Positions 8,706 to 17,651 of a stretch of DNA of 64,000 bases are shown here, in pieces; positions within the stretch are counted from its first letter, which is position 1, and each line of letters opens with the position of its first letter. Made by a program: the position numbers and the translations under genes. The notes under the pieces are model-generated. The model saw only the letters and a program-made list of their open reading frames with translations, was not told the origin of the DNA and made no database searches. The stretch comes from an uncultured Bacteroidales bacterium (GTDB lineage: Bacteria; Bacteroidota; Bacteroidia; Bacteroidales; P3), in NCBI GenBank assembly GCA_900316965.1, contig ONEY01000005.1, positions 43,160-107,159 of the forward strand. The letters run 5' to 3'.

Positions 8706-10763
8706 ATGCTAAAAAGAATACAAAACAAAGAAATACTATCAATAATAATTTTCTGCCTTGCATGGATTGCCTCACCTAGAACCCTTTCGGCACAAGACAC
8801 AACGGCAACAAGCAACACTAAGCGGAAAATATTGAGCACCGTTACGGTTAGGGGGGATAACAAGACATCCTCCACCCTCTCAAAAGTGCCGGTTCAAATT
8901 GTTGACATGGAAAAGATGGAGCGTTCCGGCGACCTATTGCTAAGCGACGCCGTAAAGCACATGGCTGGAGTGACACTAAGAGACTATGGTGGAATTGGAG
9001 GAATGAAGACCGTATCGTCTCGCGGATTAGGAAGCCAGTTCAGCACACTAACTATTGACGGTGTAGCCGTCAACGACTGCCAAAACGGACAAGTCGACCT
9101 AGGCAGATATATGGTTGGCAACAGTTCACTTATTAGTCTTAGTAACGGAGAACAAGACGTCATGCTGCTATCGGCTAGAGCTACAGCCGCAGGCAGCATA
9201 ATAAATATGGAGACAATGGTCCCGCAATTCCTACCAGGTGAGAACACCCACATGAGAATCAATATGGAAGCTGGTAGCTTTGGATTGTTGTCGCCATCTC
9301 TGGCTTTTGATCGACGACTTGGGAAAAGGATGGTTCTTTCGATATGGGGCAACTGGCTGAAAAGCAACGGCGATTATCCCTTCACACTTTACTATACCAC
9401 ATCGCACAATGATAGTAGTTCGACCGAACTCAGACAACATTCAGCCATGTGGATGGCGACAGCCGACGCCAACCTCTTCTACTCCATTTCCCCTTCAAAC
9501 ACACTAACTACAAAAGTACATTACATACAAGGCTTTCACCAACTTCCAGGACCAGTTATTTACTACTCACAGAAAGGATCTGAAAACACACGAGAAAAGC
9601 TATTCTTCGCCCAAACCAAATATCGGTGTCACAAAGAGAATGCCAGCTTTCAAGTCATCGGAAAATACCAATACTCGTACGATTTGTACGAAGACTCTAT
9701 GGCGTCGAGCCTAAGTCGATACATCATGAATGAATACAGACAAAACGAAGGCTATCTCAGCGGCGCTTCAGTGTGGAAACCATCGACAAAACTTAGCGTA
9801 AGCGCTGCAACCGATGCCGCTATCACAACATTATCAAGCAACCTAACTCAGAGCAACCAAGTGCATCGCACCACATCGCTATCCACAATCTCAGCACAAT
9901 ATAGACATCGCAAAATAGACATCAAAGCCACACTTCTTGCTACTATAGTTTCAGAAAGAGTACTCGACAGCCACAAAAAAACACATTACAACAAACTTTC
10001 ACCATACGCAGGAATATCTATCAAACCTTTCAACAACAGTCGTCTTAGGGTTAGATACTTCTTCAAAGAAACATACCGAGTGCCCAATTTCAGCGAAATG
10101 TACTTTTTTGTTGCCCCTCTCGACACCCTGCGTCCAGAGTGCGCCACACAACACAATATTGGTGTCACCCTACCCGTGACCGAATTCAAAGGCAACGACA
10201 CATTGCCTCATTGGATCATGACACTAACTATAGACGGATACCGAAACAGTGTAAAAGACAAAATAGTTGCCATACCACGACAAAATATGTTTATTTGGTC
10301 GACAATGAATCTTGGATTAGTAAATATAACAGGGTTGGATTTCAACATTTCACTCGACTGGGAAAGAGCCCATACAGCAGCCACCCTGTCAATAACCTAT
10401 AGTTACCAGCAAGCCTTGGACTGCACCAATCCCAACAACCACAAGACTTACCTCAACCAAATTCCATACACTCCTCGCAATAGCGGAGGAATATCGCTTT
10501 ACATCAAAAACCGATTGGTCAATGTCGGTTATAGCTGCACCCTTGTTGGTGAACGTTACAGCAAACAACAAAACAATGACAATACACGCCTTGAAGCCTA
10601 CAGCGACCATAGCATCTCTATCGACAGAACATTTGAATTGCCAATAGGAAATCTGCGATTACAAGCCCAGCTACTCAATATTTTCGACACCCAATACGAA
10701 GTAGTACGCTCCTACCCAATGATGGGACGCAACTTCCGATTTAAAGTTGGCTACTATTTCTAA
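8706..10763 (+). CDS. btuB: TonB-dependent outer membrane receptor, BtuB-like
   Basis: The 685-residue protein has a signal peptide (LSAQD near residue 30) and a TonB-box-like STVTV segment near residue 45. A plug domain follows (about 55-165, with VPVQIVDMEKMERSGDLLLS and RGLGSQFSTLTIDGV), then a 22-strand-type barrel rich in alternating aromatic residues. It ends in a terminal Phe (FRFKVGYYF), as expected for BAM recognition. There is no N-terminal carboxypeptidase-like extension, so it is a classic BtuB-type receptor and not a SusC. Control by the cobalamin riboswitch indicates corrinoid import, energised by TonB. The surface lipoprotein encoded next should sit on it. Confidence 0.88.
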   Translation: MLKRIQNKEILSIIIFCLAWIASPRTLSAQDTTATSNTKRKILSTVTVRGDNKTSSTLSKVPVQIVDMEKMERSGDLLLSDAVKHMAGVTLRDYGGIGGMKTVSSRGLGSQFSTLTIDGVAVNDCQNGQVDLGRYMVGNSSLISLSNGEQDVMLLSARATAAGSIINMETMVPQFLPGENTHMRINMEAGSFGLLSPSLAFDRRLGKRMVLSIWGNWLKSNGDYPFTLYYTTSHNDSSSTELRQHSAMWMATADANLFYSISPSNTLTTKVHYIQGFHQLPGPVIYYSQKGSENTREKLFFAQTKYRCHKENASFQVIGKYQYSYDLYEDSMASSLSRYIMNEYRQNEGYLSGASVWKPSTKLSVSAATDAAITTLSSNLTQSNQVHRTTSLSTISAQYRHRKIDIKATLLATIVSERVLDSHKKTHYNKLSPYAGISIKPFNNSRLRVRYFFKETYRVPNFSEMYFFVAPLDTLRPECATQHNIGVTLPVTEFKGNDTLPHWIMTLTIDGYRNSVKDKIVAIPRQNMFIWSTMNLGLVNITGLDFNISLDWERAHTAATLSITYSYQQALDCTNPNNHKTYLNQIPYTPRNSGGISLYIKNRLVNVGYSCTLVGERYSKQQNNDNTRLEAYSDHSISIDRTFELPIGNLRLQAQLLNIFDTQYEVVRSYPMMGRNFRFKVGYYF

Positions 10764-10810
10764 CACATGATCAACATCAAAAACTCAAGAATTATTATAT
10801 TTATCATCCG

Positions 10811-11902
10811 ATGAAAAAAATCGCTTACAAACTAATTTACGCCACAGCAATTATGCTGTTTATAATCTCGTGCACAGAAAAACCAATTCAACCGGAGCCC
10901 GAACAACAATTGGGAGAAGAAGGGCGTTGGCCTTCAGGGGTAACGCCCTACGGCATTTCAATCAACCAGCAAAATGGTGACATAATCGTAACCACAAATG
11001 GCGACTATATCACCAGCGGTGACATATATGTCTATACCAACGATCAATTGGTCAGACTAACCGAATTGGAACTCGGCACACTCCCATCAAAAGCTGTAGC
11101 CATTGACAACAACCAATTGCTTGCTCTCAACGAAGGATCTTGGGGCAACAACGATGCTGCCTTGTCATATGTCGACATCAATAAGAAAGAAGCCATTGTC
11201 GACTGGTTCGCCATCAATAACGCCCGTGGTTTGGGCGATGTGGCACAAGACATAGCCCTCTATGGGAACAAAGCTTATATATCGGTGACATTCTCAAACA
11301 GTATAGAATGTGTCGACATAAACTCCGGCACATCCACCCGAATAGCACTTGGACAACAAAACGCACAAAATCCAAGATATCTTGCCACATCGGGGCAAAG
11401 CTTGTATGCGACATGCTATAATCCGCCATCTATCATATGCATTGACACACTACAAAAAAATGTCACAGCGACCTGTCGTTTAGGCAAATTTCATCCAGAG
11501 GGAATCTGTGCTCTCAACGGAAAATTATACATTGCCAGCAGCAACATCTCCGACGAAAACTATAACTATAGCTACGACAACAAAATATATGTAGTCGACA
11601 TAACATCGTTCAGTTTAGTGGACAGCATAACAGTGGGGTATAATCCCGCTCTAGTGAAAGTACTTGACGCAAACCATATCGTCGTAAATTCCTGGGGCAA
11701 CTACAGTTCCGATCCAGGAGGAACTTACATTATCGATGTCAATACAAAGAACGTCACGCTTCTCGACATAATCCTCTACAACTTTGACGTGTATCAAGGG
11801 AACATATACGGATACACTAATCCATTCACCGCTTTCAAGTTCTATAAAATTGACGGATCAACAAGAATTGCCACAGAGATACTCAAACCCAAGGAGAAAT
11901 AA
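10811..11902 (+). CDS. Surface lipoprotein with beta-propeller repeats, BtuG-like
   Basis: The 363-residue protein has an SPase II signal (lipobox IISC, Cys at about residue 21) followed by an acidic PEPEQQ stretch. The body is made of YncE-like propeller repeats: KAVAIDNNQLLALNEGSWG, NARGLGDVAQDIALYGNKAYISV, HPEGICALNGKLYIASS, and NYDNKIYVVDITS-like strands. In Bacteroides the DUF5074/BtuG lipoproteins paired with BtuB bind cobalamin tightly on the cell surface and hand it to the receptor. The position 47 bp after the BtuB-like gene, under the same riboswitch, supports that role. The last 3 bp overlap the terminator. Confidence 0.8.
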   Translation: MKKIAYKLIYATAIMLFIISCTEKPIQPEPEQQLGEEGRWPSGVTPYGISINQQNGDIIVTTNGDYITSGDIYVYTNDQLVRLTELELGTLPSKAVAIDNNQLLALNEGSWGNNDAALSYVDINKKEAIVDWFAINNARGLGDVAQDIALYGNKAYISVTFSNSIECVDINSGTSTRIALGQQNAQNPRYLATSGQSLYATCYNPPSIICIDTLQKNVTATCRLGKFHPEGICALNGKLYIASSNISDENYNYSYDNKIYVVDITSFSLVDSITVGYNPALVKVLDANHIVVNSWGNYSSDPGGTYIIDVNTKNVTLLDIILYNFDVYQGNIYGYTNPFTAFKFYKIDGSTRIATEILKPKEK

Positions 11903-11942
11903 AAAGAGAGGGCAGCGTTTGAATGCGCTGCCTTCTCTTTTA
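11901..11942. terminator. Shared terminator between convergent genes
   Basis: AAAAGAGAGGGCAGCG and CGCTGCCTTCTCTTTT form a long stem with one bulge around an 8-nt loop. A-rich and T-rich flanks make it work in both directions. It overlaps the last bases of both convergent stop codons, a compact arrangement. Confidence 0.88.
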
Positions 11943-12716
11943 TTTTATACGTGGCAACTTATTATCGCGAAAATATTCGGTGTCGATATATCGTCCATCC
12001 TCGCCCGACAAAGCTTTACGGAACTCATCAAAATTACGATGTTCCATATATATCACATTATAAACATCGCCCACATTGTCAATAAAGTGAGCGTCACTGT
12101 CGGTAATAAAATTAAAGCGTTTAAGATAGGCGAACTTTTTCAGAATCTCAGCCTTAGTAATTCTGAAATTAATCTCCAATCCGTCGGCGCGAAGGTCTGG
12201 AGGTACAAAACCAAGCTGGCTCATCAGAGATGTTGTGCCCTTATTAATATGAGCCGGCACAAAAAGCCCTCCTATGCTATGGACTTTGTCGTAAATGCCA
12301 TCAATATCGACATCGATGGCATTTAGAAGGTGATATTGTTCTTCGCCAACTATCTCATCGTTTTCGTCAACAATAAGTTGATATCCAAAACGGTCTTCAT
12401 CGTTGGGGATGGGAGGCAAATGCTGATCTAGAAACAACTGAAATTCGTCCAGCTGTTCATCTTCAGCAAAATAACATAGACAATGTGTCTCCTCCTGAGA
12501 TGTCACCTCCACCCCTCCAAGCACAAACAAACCATTCTCTTTCCCAATACGTTGTGTCACTTTAACTTGACGTGTCGTATTGTGGTCCGAGATGGCTATC
12601 ATATCCAAACCTCTTGCCAAAGCCCTAGTGACAATAGCAGAAGGACTCATTTCCAAGTCTCCACATGGAGATAATACAGTATGGATATGCAAGTCGGCTT
12701 TATAAGGGTGCAACAT
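11940..12716 (-). CDS. PHP-domain metal-dependent phosphoesterase
   Basis: The 258-residue protein has the PHP signature in order: DLHIHT at residues 8-13, ISDHNTT near 42, GGVEVTSQEETH near 67, and a late DSDAHFID. These are the usual metal ligands of the PHP superfamily. Stand-alone PHP proteins of this type act on phosphoesters such as nucleoside or nucleotide phosphates. The exact substrate is not readable. The gene lies 10 bp after the DRTGG-domain gene, and both are probably in one transcript. Confidence 0.88.
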   Translation of the reverse strand: MLHPYKADLHIHTVLSPCGDLEMSPSAIVTRALARGLDMIAISDHNTTRQVKVTQRIGKENGLFVLGGVEVTSQEETHCLCYFAEDEQLDEFQLFLDQHLPPIPNDEDRFGYQLIVDENDEIVGEEQYHLLNAIDVDIDGIYDKVHSIGGLFVPAHINKGTTSLMSQLGFVPPDLRADGLEINFRITKAEILKKFAYLKRFNFITDSDAHFIDNVGDVYNVIYMEHRNFDEFRKALSGEDGRYIDTEYFRDNKLPRIK

Positions 12717-12726
12717 ATGCCGCCAC

Positions 12727-13062
12727 TTATTTTTTCAACAATTCGTATATTTTGCCAGCTGTTTCAAAAGTTTCAGCATCAGTGGAGAGAAAAGGTATAC
12801 CCTCTTCATTGCTCTGCTCCAGGGTGTCATCACCTGCATTGAGACCCTTAACAAGGATAACAGCAGAAAGTTCCTTCAACGATGCTATTGCCATAACGTT
12901 CTTATGTGTCTGAAGAGTAATCCATATATTACCCATTTCCGCGTTGCCCATAACATCACTCAAAAGATCCGACACATAGCAACCCTCAACTTCTTTATCC
13001 AGACCCTGCTGGCCTGAAAGCACCTTGAGATTCAGTGCATCTACGATTTCTTTTACTTTCAT
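12727..13062 (-). CDS. DRTGG-domain protein
   Basis: The 111-residue protein starts MKVKEIVDALNLKVLSG and continues GCYVSDLLSDVMGNAEMGNIWITLQTHKN, the pattern of stand-alone DRTGG-domain proteins (PF07085). These are thought to be small regulatory or nucleotide-sensing modules. In many anaerobes they stand next to an anti-sigma-like ATPase, a PHP protein and iron-only hydrogenase subunits. Here only the PHP partner follows. The molecular role is unknown. Confidence 0.8.
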   Translation of the reverse strand: MKVKEIVDALNLKVLSGQQGLDKEVEGCYVSDLLSDVMGNAEMGNIWITLQTHKNVMAIASLKELSAVILVKGLNAGDDTLEQSNEEGIPFLSTDAETFETAGKIYELLKK

Positions 13063-13261
13063 GTTTATATTGTTAGTTTGTGTTTCTTATCATTATTAGA
13101 TAGTTCCCCATATTAATCACAACGCAATTACAACCTACTAATCAGCAAGATATAATCATCATTGTTTTTTTTACATTTAGCAAATTTACAAAAAAAAATC
13201 AATATGCAAACACTAGTATTTTTTAATTAAATTAAGAATTCAAAATTACTGTTATAACTAT

Positions 13262-13432
13262 ATGAAATTCGTTATATATGAAGAATTTCGATTATTGTTG
13301 TCCGATCGCAACCAGCACAGGTTCCCCATTTGGAATGGAAAGGTTTGTTATGACATCGTTCGTGAGCAGCGAGCAACTGAGAACACGCATTATCTCATAA
13401 ACAATTCTGTTGCGGAAGAGTGTTCTCGATAA
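13262..13432 (+). CDS. Possible 56-residue protein, unknown
   Basis: An ATG-initiated frame of 56 codons lies alone in a 418-bp gap between minus-strand genes. The peptide is soluble and mixed in charge (starts MKFVIYEEFRLLLSDRN), with a composition closer to coding than its AT-rich surroundings. No ribosome binding site, promoter or family was recognised. It may be a small gene, a remnant or chance. Confidence 0.25.
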   Translation: MKFVIYEEFRLLLSDRNQHRFPIWNGKVCYDIVREQRATENTHYLINNSVAEECSR

Positions 13433-13480
13433 GTGAAACTATACAATAGGTTATACTATCCTTTTTTTCTCCGGTACAAC

Positions 13481-13954
13481 CTATTCATTGTGATATGGCT
13501 CATGATGGAGTATGGTAAAAGCTCGATAAAGCTGCTCGACAAAGAATAGACGTACCATCTGATGATTGAATGTCATACGAGAAAGCGACACTTTATCGTG
13601 TGCCGCAGCATACACCGACGGGGCGAATCCGAACGCTCCACCAATAACGAAGGAGAGATTTCGTACACCTGCATTCATATGCTTTTGCAAATACTTGGAG
13701 AATTCCATCGAACTATGTTGCGATCCATGCTCATCAAGCAAAACGACTCTGTCGGATTTTTCCAATGTCTTAAGCAATAAAGCAGCCTCTCTTTCGCGAA
13801 TTGAATCAGGAGTTGAATTGCGAGTATCTTTCAGTGCAGGTACAACAACTATCTGAAAACCGATATAGTGTTCCAATCGTCTGAGATACAAATCGATACC
13901 TTCTTGCAGGTATTTAACATCTGTCTTGCCAACAACTACCAACTGTATGTTCAT
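13481..13954 (-). CDS. rlmH: 23S rRNA pseudouridine-1915 N3-methyltransferase RlmH
   Basis: The 157-residue protein is the expected length for RlmH. The SPOUT knot motifs are visible: VLLDEHGSQHSS, FVIGGAFGFAPSVY, and the C-terminal LSRMTFNHQMVRLFFVEQLYRAFTILHHEPYHNE block (written here in full only as positions 124-157). RlmH methylates pseudouridine 1915 in helix 69 of 23S rRNA using SAM, on assembled 70S ribosomes. Its start overlaps the stop of the upstream methyltransferase by 4 bp (ATGA), so it is translationally coupled as the last gene of the run. Confidence 0.97.
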   Translation of the reverse strand: MNIQLVVVGKTDVKYLQEGIDLYLRRLEHYIGFQIVVVPALKDTRNSTPDSIREREAALLLKTLEKSDRVVLLDEHGSQHSSMEFSKYLQKHMNAGVRNLSFVIGGAFGFAPSVYAAAHDKVSLSRMTFNHQMVRLFFVEQLYRAFTILHHEPYHNE

Positions 13955-14961
13955 GAGACAATCAAATAAATGAAAGGTGCTATACTAAGAGCTCGTTTAT
14001 ACCTGCGACGCTGTCTGAAACCTCGCGGTGAATTGGTTGGTGACAGCGCGATGACTTTGTTGTTGCGACGACTCGCTATCGCTTTCAAACCTTTTCTATG
14101 AACATTGTAATGGCCTGGTTTCACATCTAAAGACCATCCATATGGCATCAAGATTTGACGGTAATCCTCCTCTGGCAATATACGCTCAGTCCAACTGCCT
14201 GTAACTGGGTCACAAGTGTTGTAATCATCGCAAAGGAGATTGGGAGACTGGGATTCTACAGCACGCTTAACATCATCATAAATAAGTCCTCTGGTATTGT
14301 CAGCCCAATAATCCAGTTCACGTTCAGACATATCACTCCATTCCGACTGAATATAGTCACGACGTTTTTGCCAAAAGCCCTTGCGTGTGGTTGTTCCAAG
14401 TTCATCGGCTTGCATTGACCTATGCAAATTTCTAACGACACGACTGTTATATGGGGTTGATGCTGTTGTAAAGACCATTTTCATTTTTGGCGAGATGGAA
14501 TGTAAAGCACCAAAAAAATCATCCAGCACGTATATATGCTCAATAACATCAATTGACACCAATGCATTGGGCATTACATCACTTATGTGGCACCATTCAA
14601 TCAATCTGGAGACATCGCCAGTTATGATTTCGTCGGGTTTGAAACCAATTATTTCAAACACCTGCTCGGCCATACGTACCGCTTCAGGATTAATGTCAAC
14701 ATAGACCACACGTCCGAAGCCTAAATATTTGGCATAAGCCGACAATAATCCATGTCCACCACCATAGTCTACAATTACTATTTCCTCTGGCGACAATGAG
14801 GCAAGTTCTAGGCACTTTTCTAAGCTATTATGGTATATCTCAACATAATATTCAGAAGCAGCAAGAGTTCTATTCAAGGACACTCGACAATAATCCGACA
14901 TGAATTGCCTTGATACATCGATAGTATCGAGTCGTTTTACAAAATTCGAAATGGGATTCAT
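13951..14961 (-). CDS. Class I SAM-dependent methyltransferase, substrate unknown
   Basis: The 336-residue protein carries a Rossmann SAM-binding region with VDYGGGHGLLSAYAKYLG (motif I, about residues 64-81), VVYVDINPEAV (motif II) and ALVSIDVIEHIYVLDDFF (motif IV). About 60 residues precede the fold. The C-terminus is strongly basic (RGFRQRRRYKRA) and ends in a hydrophobic tail, which suggests membrane contact. It overlaps both neighbours by 4 bp: the FemAB/GNAT-like gene before it and rlmH after it. The coupling suggests a shared envelope or glycan modification task for the first two, but the substrate cannot be read. Confidence 0.75.
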   Translation of the reverse strand: MNPISNFVKRLDTIDVSRQFMSDYCRVSLNRTLAASEYYVEIYHNSLEKCLELASLSPEEIVIVDYGGGHGLLSAYAKYLGFGRVVYVDINPEAVRMAEQVFEIIGFKPDEIITGDVSRLIEWCHISDVMPNALVSIDVIEHIYVLDDFFGALHSISPKMKMVFTTASTPYNSRVVRNLHRSMQADELGTTTRKGFWQKRRDYIQSEWSDMSERELDYWADNTRGLIYDDVKRAVESQSPNLLCDDYNTCDPVTGSWTERILPEEDYRQILMPYGWSLDVKPGHYNVHRKGLKAIASRRNNKVIALSPTNSPRGFRQRRRYKRALSIAPFIYLIVS

Positions 14962-15920
14962 TGCTTTTTAATTCTCGTCAACAATTTGAACAACATGTTG
15001 TTGCTTTTGCTTATCTCAAAGAAAGGGACTTGCTTGGCTCCGAACGAGCGATAAAAATATTCTATACCCTCATCCATACTACCTTCAAAGTCATACGATT
15101 TTGTCACACCAGTTAGATAACGGATTGCATACCAGTGTAACGTCTCGCTATGTCCACTGCGATGCAACATAGGGTCATATGCCGACATCAACGAATATGC
15201 ACTCACGCTGTCGTAAGCAACAAAACGGGCCATCAAAAGCTTACCATCATTGTCGTGTAGAGAAGCAATAAATCCCTGATGACGGGCGACCGCCTCCGAA
15301 CAGACATTTACAATCAAATCATATGGAAGTAAATCCTTTTGTCCTTTACTATTCCAATATGCAGCATGAAAAGTGGCAAAAGCCTCAGGACTCATATCAA
15401 AGCGTGCATTCGTCAGAGACAAAAACTTCTTAATTTTTCGTTGCCGCTTGTCTCGATCAAAATTGGCGAAAACAGCATCCAAGTCACTAATATCATCAAT
15501 ACGATATGTATAACGAGTAGTTTGGCTATAGCCACGCCAATAAAAGGGAAGCCAATTAGTAACACTCGGAGAAAAACACTGAAGACAAAATGCAGGTCGT
15601 ATTGTCTCCATCTGCCTGATTAATTCACGAGCCACCTCTTTTTCAAATTCAAGGCGATGACTTTCAGAAAGCCCTTCCGGATAGAAGTAATGAGGTCCCG
15701 AATATTGTGTCAACTGAGGCTGAAGCAAATAGGCCATACCAAACTTGCGCCCATAGTGGAAAGGCATAACACCCAGAAGTGTCTCATCTTTGTATGCAAT
15801 TGCCACGTCCCACATTTTTCCGCGACACACTGTCTCCATCCACCAATACTGCTGAAACAGCGGCAGTTCATATTGCCGCTGTTCACATATTAGCCTATAT
15901 TTCTCTTTATTATCGATAAT
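14958..15920 (-). CDS. FemAB/GNAT-fold acyltransferase-like protein, probable ATT start
   Basis: The protein has the two-lobed GNAT (FemAB-like, PF13480) pattern: VTNWLPFYWRGYSQTTRYTYRI in the middle (residues split here from the linker) and a C-terminal SYDFEGSMDEGIEYFYRSFGA motif. The first ATG (15839) would remove the start of the fold. The same frame continues upstream for 27 codons, reading KEKYRLICEQ then YELPLFQQYWW, which matches the usual N-terminus of this family, up to an in-frame TAG at 15921-15923. The only early start-like codon is ATT at 15918-15920. The product would be 320 residues. It is coupled by a 4-bp overlap to the methyltransferase. The substrate is unknown. Confidence 0.7.
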   Translation of the reverse strand: MIDNKEKYRLICEQRQYELPLFQQYWWMETVCRGKMWDVAIAYKDETLLGVMPFHYGRKFGMAYLLQPQLTQYSGPHYFYPEGLSESHRLEFEKEVARELIRQMETIRPAFCLQCFSPSVTNWLPFYWRGYSQTTRYTYRIDDISDLDAVFANFDRDKRQRKIKKFLSLTNARFDMSPEAFATFHAAYWNSKGQKDLLPYDLIVNVCSEAVARHQGFIASLHDNDGKLLMARFVAYDSVSAYSLMSAYDPMLHRSGHSETLHWYAIRYLTGVTKSYDFEGSMDEGIEYFYRSFGAKQVPFFEISKSNNMLFKLLTRIKKQ

Positions 15921-15956
15921 CTAATAAGATAAAAGATATAAAAACAAGTATCCTTA

Positions 15957-16880
15957 TCACTGAATAATGATAGCGACACGGTTATTCATGATTCGACCCT
16001 CATAGGTGTTGTTGTCGCCCAAGGGATCTGAAGACCCTTTCGCCTCGATCTCAATACGATATTCACTAACACCACGCATGGTAAGTTTTTTCTTAACTTC
16101 GACAGCTCTTTGGCGTGAAAGGCCGAGATTGTAGGCCTCGGTACCAGTATTGTCACTAAAGCCACGAAGCATAACTTCCAACCGTTCATTTTGAAGCAAA
16201 TAGGCGGCAAGGCTGTCCATCATAGGTTCCCATGATTCTACTACAGTAGCGTCGTTGGGGAAAAACTTAACATCGTTAAAACTCTTGGAGCCTTCTGCAG
16301 CACTAGGGAACATGTTAATCTTCTTTGTGCCAAAATATAGTAACACGCCCACATGAATCAACTGGTCGTCGGGTTGCTCATTAGAGAAAAACTCAGTACC
16401 CTGCCAGTACCTATAGTCCACTTGAGCTACAGAAAGCTGCAATTTATTTTTCATTTCTTTGTCGGCAGCCCATGCTTGATAGACCTTCAAAGCCTCGAGT
16501 GCCTCTTCTCTACCTTGTTCAATAAGTTCCTCACGTAGTTTATCGTTGTCAACTTTTGGGTTTATGGCGAAGACAGCGCAAATGCGCATAGGAGAACGCG
16601 ACACTGTTGTCAAATAGTTCATAACCGGAGTAAAATTGCCCCATTCAGGATGCCTGAATTCGACCAATGCAGGAATGGTGGAATAGTCGAAGTCGCAATA
16701 ATATATCTTTTTGGCATCGAATGAAGTAAACTTCCAGATAGAATCATAATCTGTCTTGCGGACTTTCTGTTTACCCTCAATAAAAGGGCTAACCTCTTTA
16801 GCGCCTTTTTTGGGCTTCTGAGCCTCTGACAGTTGGGGAAGCAGCAGAACAGCAATGACAAGAACAATTATTTTATTCAT
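15957..16880 (-). CDS. OmpA-family outer membrane protein
   Basis: The 307-residue protein has a signal peptide (ends near SEAQK, residue 21). A middle domain of about 170 residues has no assignment by eye. A C-terminal OmpA-like peptidoglycan-binding domain (about 220-307) contains LRGFSDNTGTEAYNLGLSRQRA, RGVSEYRIEIEAKG and NNRVAI, including the Asp and Arg that contact diaminopimelate in this family. It probably links the outer membrane or a periplasmic complex to the cell wall. The gene follows ftsE by 47 bp and precedes the FemAB/GNAT-like gene by 36 bp. Confidence 0.85.
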   Translation of the reverse strand: MNKIIVLVIAVLLLPQLSEAQKPKKGAKEVSPFIEGKQKVRKTDYDSIWKFTSFDAKKIYYCDFDYSTIPALVEFRHPEWGNFTPVMNYLTTVSRSPMRICAVFAINPKVDNDKLREELIEQGREEALEALKVYQAWAADKEMKNKLQLSVAQVDYRYWQGTEFFSNEQPDDQLIHVGVLLYFGTKKINMFPSAAEGSKSFNDVKFFPNDATVVESWEPMMDSLAAYLLQNERLEVMLRGFSDNTGTEAYNLGLSRQRAVEVKKKLTMRGVSEYRIEIEAKGSSDPLGDNNTYEGRIMNNRVAIIIQ

Positions 16881-16927
16881 CGTATTTTTTATTAAGATTT
16901 ATATTCGGTAACGTTAATGGACTCTTT

Positions 16928-17623
16928 TTATTGTGCTGGCTCATCAATTTGAGGATCCACCAATGTTCCATCCTCACAACAAACAACACGAGCCGGGAAT
17001 TTATCAATCATCATGAAATCGTGGGTGGATATGAGCATTGTAACACCAAGATTATTGTTTATCTCTGTGAGAAGGTGCATAATCTCACTAGATGTAATTG
17101 GGTCAAGATTGCCCGTTGGCTCATCAGCAAGTATTAAGTCTGGGGTGTTCACCAAAGCTCGCGCTATGCCGACACGCTGACGTTCTCCCTCCGAAAGTCT
17201 ATATGTTTGATAAGTAGCCTTGTCGGCAACGCCAACCGAGGTGAGGACTTCCATTATACGCTCATCAATTTTTTTCTTGTCTTTCCAACCTATACTTCTA
17301 AGCACAAATGAGAGGTTATCGTAGACATTTCGGTCGGTCAATAGCTGGAAATTCTGAAAAACTATGCCTAGTTTGCGACGCAACATTGGTATTTGGCGAC
17401 GTTTTATGCCGGCAACGTCGAAGCCACATACCATTGCATTACCCTGCACAGTCATATTGTCGGCGTAAAGAGCACGCAACAACGAGGTTTTTCCTGCTCC
17501 ACTTTTGCCAATAAGATAGACAAACTCGCCTTTATTCATCGAGAAATTCACATCCTTAAGCACAACTCCCATATCGTGACTTATTGTCACATTGCCGAGC
17601 GACAAAATCCTTTCTTGTTCCAT
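16928..17623 (-). CDS. ftsE: FtsE-like ABC transporter ATPase
   Basis: The 231-residue protein has Walker A GKSGAGKTS (39-47), Q-loop VFQNFQLL, signature LSEGERQRVGIARAL, Walker B LILADEPTGNLD and switch STHDFMM. The closest family is FtsE, which with the permease FtsX drives cell-wall hydrolases at the division site. No ftsX lies next to it, as is usual in Bacteroidetes, where the pair is often split. It sits between the nitroreductase gene (28 bp upstream) and the OmpA-family gene. A LolD-type role is a possible alternative. Confidence 0.88.
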   Translation of the reverse strand: MEQERILSLGNVTISHDMGVVLKDVNFSMNKGEFVYLIGKSGAGKTSLLRALYADNMTVQGNAMVCGFDVAGIKRRQIPMLRRKLGIVFQNFQLLTDRNVYDNLSFVLRSIGWKDKKKIDERIMEVLTSVGVADKATYQTYRLSEGERQRVGIARALVNTPDLILADEPTGNLDPITSSEIMHLLTEINNNLGVTMLISTHDFMMIDKFPARVVCCEDGTLVDPQIDEPAQ

Positions 17624-17651
17624 AATTATACTATGTGATATGATTCTATTA

